Shown: positions 14,569 through 16,834 of the stretch, in pieces
Numbering within the stretch: position 1 is the stretch's first letter
Layout: every line of letters begins with the position of its first letter
Source: an uncultured Ruminococcus sp.
GTDB taxonomy: Bacteria > Bacillota_A > Clostridia > Oscillospirales > Ruminococcaceae
NCBI GenBank assembly: GCA_946629405.1
Contig: CAMOXW010000201.1
Location: 1 to 16,834 of the forward strand
DNA length: 16,834 nt
Reading direction: 5' to 3'
Notes under the pieces: generated by a model
Told to the model about the DNA's origin: nothing
Seen by the model: the letters and a program-made list of their open reading frames with translations, nothing else
Databases searched by the model: none
Position numbers and translations under genes: made by a program

Positions 14569-16605
14569 ATGTCGGCTGATCTTTTCACAGATATCGAATA
14601 CCTTAAAGGCGTGGGGAAGGCACGGGGCGAAAAGTACCGCAAGCTTGGCATAACCACGCCTTATGAGCTGATATACCACATTCCGAGGACTTATCTCGAC
14701 TTCCGCGCTCATGTCCCCGTGTGTCAGGCAGTGCTCGGGGGCTATAACGTCCTGAAGCTCACTGTATTCCGCAAATTGCCGCCCCAGAGGATACGCGGAG
14801 GCATGGTCATCTGCAAGGCTGCCGCGACTGACGGCATCGACGATATCCTCATCGTCGTATACAACAACGTCTACGGCTTCAACGCGCTCAAGGAGGGCGG
14901 CACATATTATATGTACGGCAAGGTCAGCGGCAATTTCCTGCGTAAGGAGATAAGCGCTCCGGTATATATCAGCGCAGATGAAAAAGTCCTCATACAGCCG
15001 GTCTATCCCCTTACACAGGGACTTTCCGCGAATATGGTCAGGACGAATATGAGGCAGGCTCTTGATATCATGAGGCAGAAGCCGTTCGAGAATCTGCCCG
15101 GCAGGATAGTCTCGGAGTATGGGCTCTGTCCGCTTGACTGGGCGCTGGAGAATATACACTTCCCGGAGAGCGATGCGGCGGCGGAGACTGCCCGGAAAAG
15201 GCTTGCCTTCGACGAATTGCTGAAATTGCAGCTTGGTATGTCATTGATGAAGAATCGCTCGCGCAAGGAGAATGCCTACCGTATGAATGGCACGGTCAGC
15301 ATTACGGATTTCATGGATAGTCTGCCGTTTGAACTGACAGATGACCAGAAAAAGGCGATAGCCGAAATAACTGCTGACCTTTGCCGAAGCGTCCCGATGA
15401 ACAGGCTTTTACAGGGGGATGTCGGCAGCGGAAAGACAGCCGTAGCAGCCGCAGCGTGTTATTTTACGGCAAAGAATGGCTGCCAGTCCGCACTAATGGC
15501 ACCGACTGAGATACTTGCGTCACAGCATTTCAGGACACTTTCGGAATTCCTCGAACCGTCAGGCGTGAAGGTATGCCTGCTGACAGGCTCAATGACTGCC
15601 AGAAAAAAGGCTGAGGTACGCGAAAAAATAGCCTCCGGCGAGATAAACGTAATTGTTGGCACACACGCGATAATCCAGAAGGATGTCACATATGCTTCAC
15701 TTGCCCTCGTCATTACAGATGAGCAGCACCGTTTCGGTGTTGCCCAGCGAGCGGCTCTTGCGGAAAAGGGCGACTCTCCGCACAAGCTTGTAATGTCCGC
15801 TACCCCGATCCCGAGAACGCTCGCTCTGATAATCTACGGAGATCTCGATATATCGGCGATCACGCAGCTTCCGAAGGGCAGGCAGCCTGTAAAGACCTAC
15901 GCTGTTACGGGAAAGCTGCGCGGCCGGGCGTTTGGATTTGTGCGGAAGGCTCTCGACGAGGGCAGGCAGGCTTATGTGGTCTGCCCGATGATAGAGGAGA
16001 GCGAGAGCGAGCTTTTTGCGGTAAAGACCTATGCCGAGAATGCTGCAAAGGGCGATCTCAGGGGGTATACGACCGCTTTGCTGCATGGAAAAATGAGTGC
16101 TGCCGAGAAGGACATGACAATGAAGAAATTCCATAGCGGTGAGATACAGGTCCTTATCTGCACGACTGTTGTTGAGGTCGGGGTGGACGTTCCGAACGCG
16201 GCGGTAATGGTCATTGAAAATGCCGAAAGATTCGGGCTTTCCCAGCTTCATCAGCTTCGCGGAAGGGTCGGCAGGGGGGAGCATGAGAGCTCCTGCATCC
16301 TCATCACCGACAACACCTCGGATGAATGCGTGAAGCGTATGAAGATCATGTCCTCGACGACTGACGGCTTTAAGATTTCGGAGGAGGATCTGAAAATGCG
16401 CGGCCCCGGAGACTTCTTCGGCAGCGCGCAGCACGGACTTCCGCCGCTGAAAATCGCTGATATAGCGTGTAATATGGAGCTTATGAGTAAGGCACAGCGC
16501 TGTGCGGGAGAGCTTCTTGCGGCTGATCCGGAGCTGTCTGAGCCTGAAAACCGCTCGCTTAAAATGGAGGTCCTGCGTTTTTTTGATAAGGATATAGTCG
16601 GCTGA
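14569..16605 (+). CDS. recG: ATP-dependent DNA helicase RecG
   Basis: RecG remodels stalled replication forks and migrates branched DNA. The 678-residue length is standard. The N-terminal wedge/OB region includes YLKGVGKARGEKYRKLGI, a helix-hairpin-like start common to RecG. Helicase motifs are intact: I GDVGSGKT (283-290), Ia APTEILASQH, II DEQH (384-387, the DEQH variant usual for RecG), III MSATPIPRTL, IV/V region VLICTTVVEVGVDVPNA and VI QLRGRVGRG (562-570). The C-terminal TRG translocation motif region follows (LKMRGPGDFFGSAQHGLP). The start follows AAGGAGGAGG. It lies 56 bases after khpA, beyond a terminator hairpin. Its stop codon falls inside the inverted repeat at 16599-16622. Confidence 0.97.
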   Translation: MSADLFTDIEYLKGVGKARGEKYRKLGITTPYELIYHIPRTYLDFRAHVPVCQAVLGGYNVLKLTVFRKLPPQRIRGGMVICKAAATDGIDDILIVVYNNVYGFNALKEGGTYYMYGKVSGNFLRKEISAPVYISADEKVLIQPVYPLTQGLSANMVRTNMRQALDIMRQKPFENLPGRIVSEYGLCPLDWALENIHFPESDAAAETARKRLAFDELLKLQLGMSLMKNRSRKENAYRMNGTVSITDFMDSLPFELTDDQKKAIAEITADLCRSVPMNRLLQGDVGSGKTAVAAAACYFTAKNGCQSALMAPTEILASQHFRTLSEFLEPSGVKVCLLTGSMTARKKAEVREKIASGEINVIVGTHAIIQKDVTYASLALVITDEQHRFGVAQRAALAEKGDSPHKLVMSATPIPRTLALIIYGDLDISAITQLPKGRQPVKTYAVTGKLRGRAFGFVRKALDEGRQAYVVCPMIEESESELFAVKTYAENAAKGDLRGYTTALLHGKMSAAEKDMTMKKFHSGEIQVLICTTVVEVGVDVPNAAVMVIENAERFGLSQLHQLRGRVGRGEHESSCILITDNTSDECVKRMKIMSSTTDGFKISEEDLKMRGPGDFFGSAQHGLPPLKIADIACNMELMSKAQRCAGELLAADPELSEPENRSLKMEVLRFFDKDIVG

Positions 16606-16622
16606 AAAATTTTTTTCAGCCG
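16599..16622 (+). terminator. Hairpin at the end of recG, possible terminator
   Basis: CGGCTGAAA (16599-16607) pairs with TTTCAGCCG (16614-16622), extendable by one A-T pair. The left arm contains the recG stop codon. The Ts lie in the loop and right arm instead of after the stem, so it is not a classical terminator for the plus strand. A T5 run follows about 17 bases later in GCCTTTTTCC. Confidence 0.5.
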
Positions 16623-16689
16623 CAGACTGCGCAGAATAGCCTTTTTCCAGATTCTTGCAAAAAAATCCGAAAAAATTTTCAAAAAACGC

Positions 16690-16718
16690 TTGACAAACCG
16701 AAAAAGGTGTGCTATAAT
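16690..16718 (+). promoter_or_regulatory. Consensus sigma-A promoter for tRNA-Val
   Basis: Perfect -35 TTGACA (16690-16695), 17-bp spacer and perfect -10 TATAAT (16713-16718), with TGC as extended -10. An A/T-tract-rich stretch directly upstream (16660-16686) may act as an UP element. This is the strongest promoter in the window, as expected for stable RNA. Confidence 0.92.
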
Positions 16719-16727
16719 TAATATCGT

Positions 16728-16756
16728 CGTCAGGGCAGTACCGAACAAGCCTGACG
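16728..16756 (+). other. Leader hairpin upstream of tRNA-Val
   Basis: CGTCAGG (16728-16734) pairs with CCTGACG (16750-16756), with a 15-base loop, and an A-run (AAAAAA, 16757-16762) follows. It would be in the 5' leader of the pre-tRNA transcript, removed by RNase P. It is too small for a T-box or riboswitch. Confidence 0.55.
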
Positions 16757-16765
16757 AAAAAAGGT

Positions 16766-16834
16766 GGGGGTTTAGCTCAGCTGGGAGAGCATCTGCCTTA
16801 CAAGCAGAGGGTCATAGGTTCGAGCCCTATAGTC
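16766..16834 (+). tRNA. tRNA-Val (anticodon TAC), 3' end cut off by window edge
   Basis: A cloverleaf can be drawn: acceptor 5' strand GGGGGTT (16766-16772), D-stem GCTC/GAGC (16775-16778 with 16787-16790), anticodon stem TCTGC/GCAGA (16792-16796 with 16804-16808) with loop CTTACAA, and T-stem ATAGG/CCTAT with loop TTCGAGC (16814-16830). The anticodon TAC at 16799-16801 reads valine codons. Only AGTC of the 3' acceptor strand is visible; the first pairs (T-A, T-G, G-T, G-C) fit. About seven bases are missing. Other tRNA genes may follow beyond the window. Confidence 0.93.

Noticed and set aside
14290..15159. Long minus-strand open frame (289 codons) opposite khpA and recG
   Set aside because: It lies entirely over two clearly identified genes, has no recognisable domain or ribosome binding site, and reads as an antisense shadow of GC-biased codons.
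15697..16434. Minus-strand open frame of 245 codons opposite recG
   Set aside because: Antisense to helicase motifs II-VI of recG; no family features.
16719..16765. T-box or other riboswitch in the tRNA leader
   Set aside because: The leader is under 50 bases, has a single hairpin and precedes a tRNA, not an amino-acid gene.

Overview
The window reads as conserved housekeeping chromosome of a low-to-mid GC Gram-positive anaerobe. The most likely source is a Ruminococcus-like member of the Oscillospiraceae/Clostridia. This rests on the gene orders infB-rbfA-nrnA-truB-ribF and ylxM-ffh-rpsP-khpA, the divergent yloU-fakA pair, strong AGGAGG-type ribosome binding sites and frequent ATA and AGG codons. 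The genus is inferred, not proven. No phage, insertion sequence, CRISPR array or defence system was found.

Block 1 (1-4123, + strand) is the translation and RNA-maturation cluster. It holds the 3' end of infB, a 217-bp spacer packed with perfect inverted repeats, an unrecognised acidic protein with a probable TTG start, then rbfA, nrnA, truB and ribF. From rbfA onward the genes overlap or nearly abut and look like one operon. Block 2 (4124-9600, + strand) is a Gld-type ABC export operon: ATPase, six-helix permease, GldG-like auxiliary protein, DUF4340 protein and a small 94-aa protein. It ends in a pair of terminator hairpins shared with the opposing operon. Block 3 (9599-11743, - strand) is yloU-fakA: an Asp23/Gls24 protein followed by the DAK2-type fatty acid kinase subunit. 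Block 4 (11744-16622, + strand) starts at a divergent promoter region with an AT-rich tandem repeat. It holds ylxM, ffh, a small two-helix membrane protein, rpsP, khpA and, after an intrinsic terminator or attenuator, recG. Block 5 (16623-16834) is a consensus sigma-A promoter driving a tRNA-Val (anticodon TAC) that runs off the window end.

The genes cover initiation and 30S maturation (infB, rbfA, rpsP), tRNA modification and tRNA-Val (truB), RNA turnover and binding (nrnA, khpA), flavin cofactor supply (ribF), co-translational membrane targeting (ffh, ylxM), fatty acid phosphorylation (fakA) and DNA repair (recG). No gene-free stretch exceeds 300 bases. The largest gaps are 175-391 (hairpin cluster), 11654-11898 (divergent promoters) and 16606-16765 (recG end, tRNA promoter and leader).

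I see no clear novel multi-gene system. The best leads are the cloverleaf-like inverted-repeat cluster at 185-351, the Gld/DUF4340 operon with its 94-aa companion, and two small unrecognised genes inserted into otherwise conserved operons.
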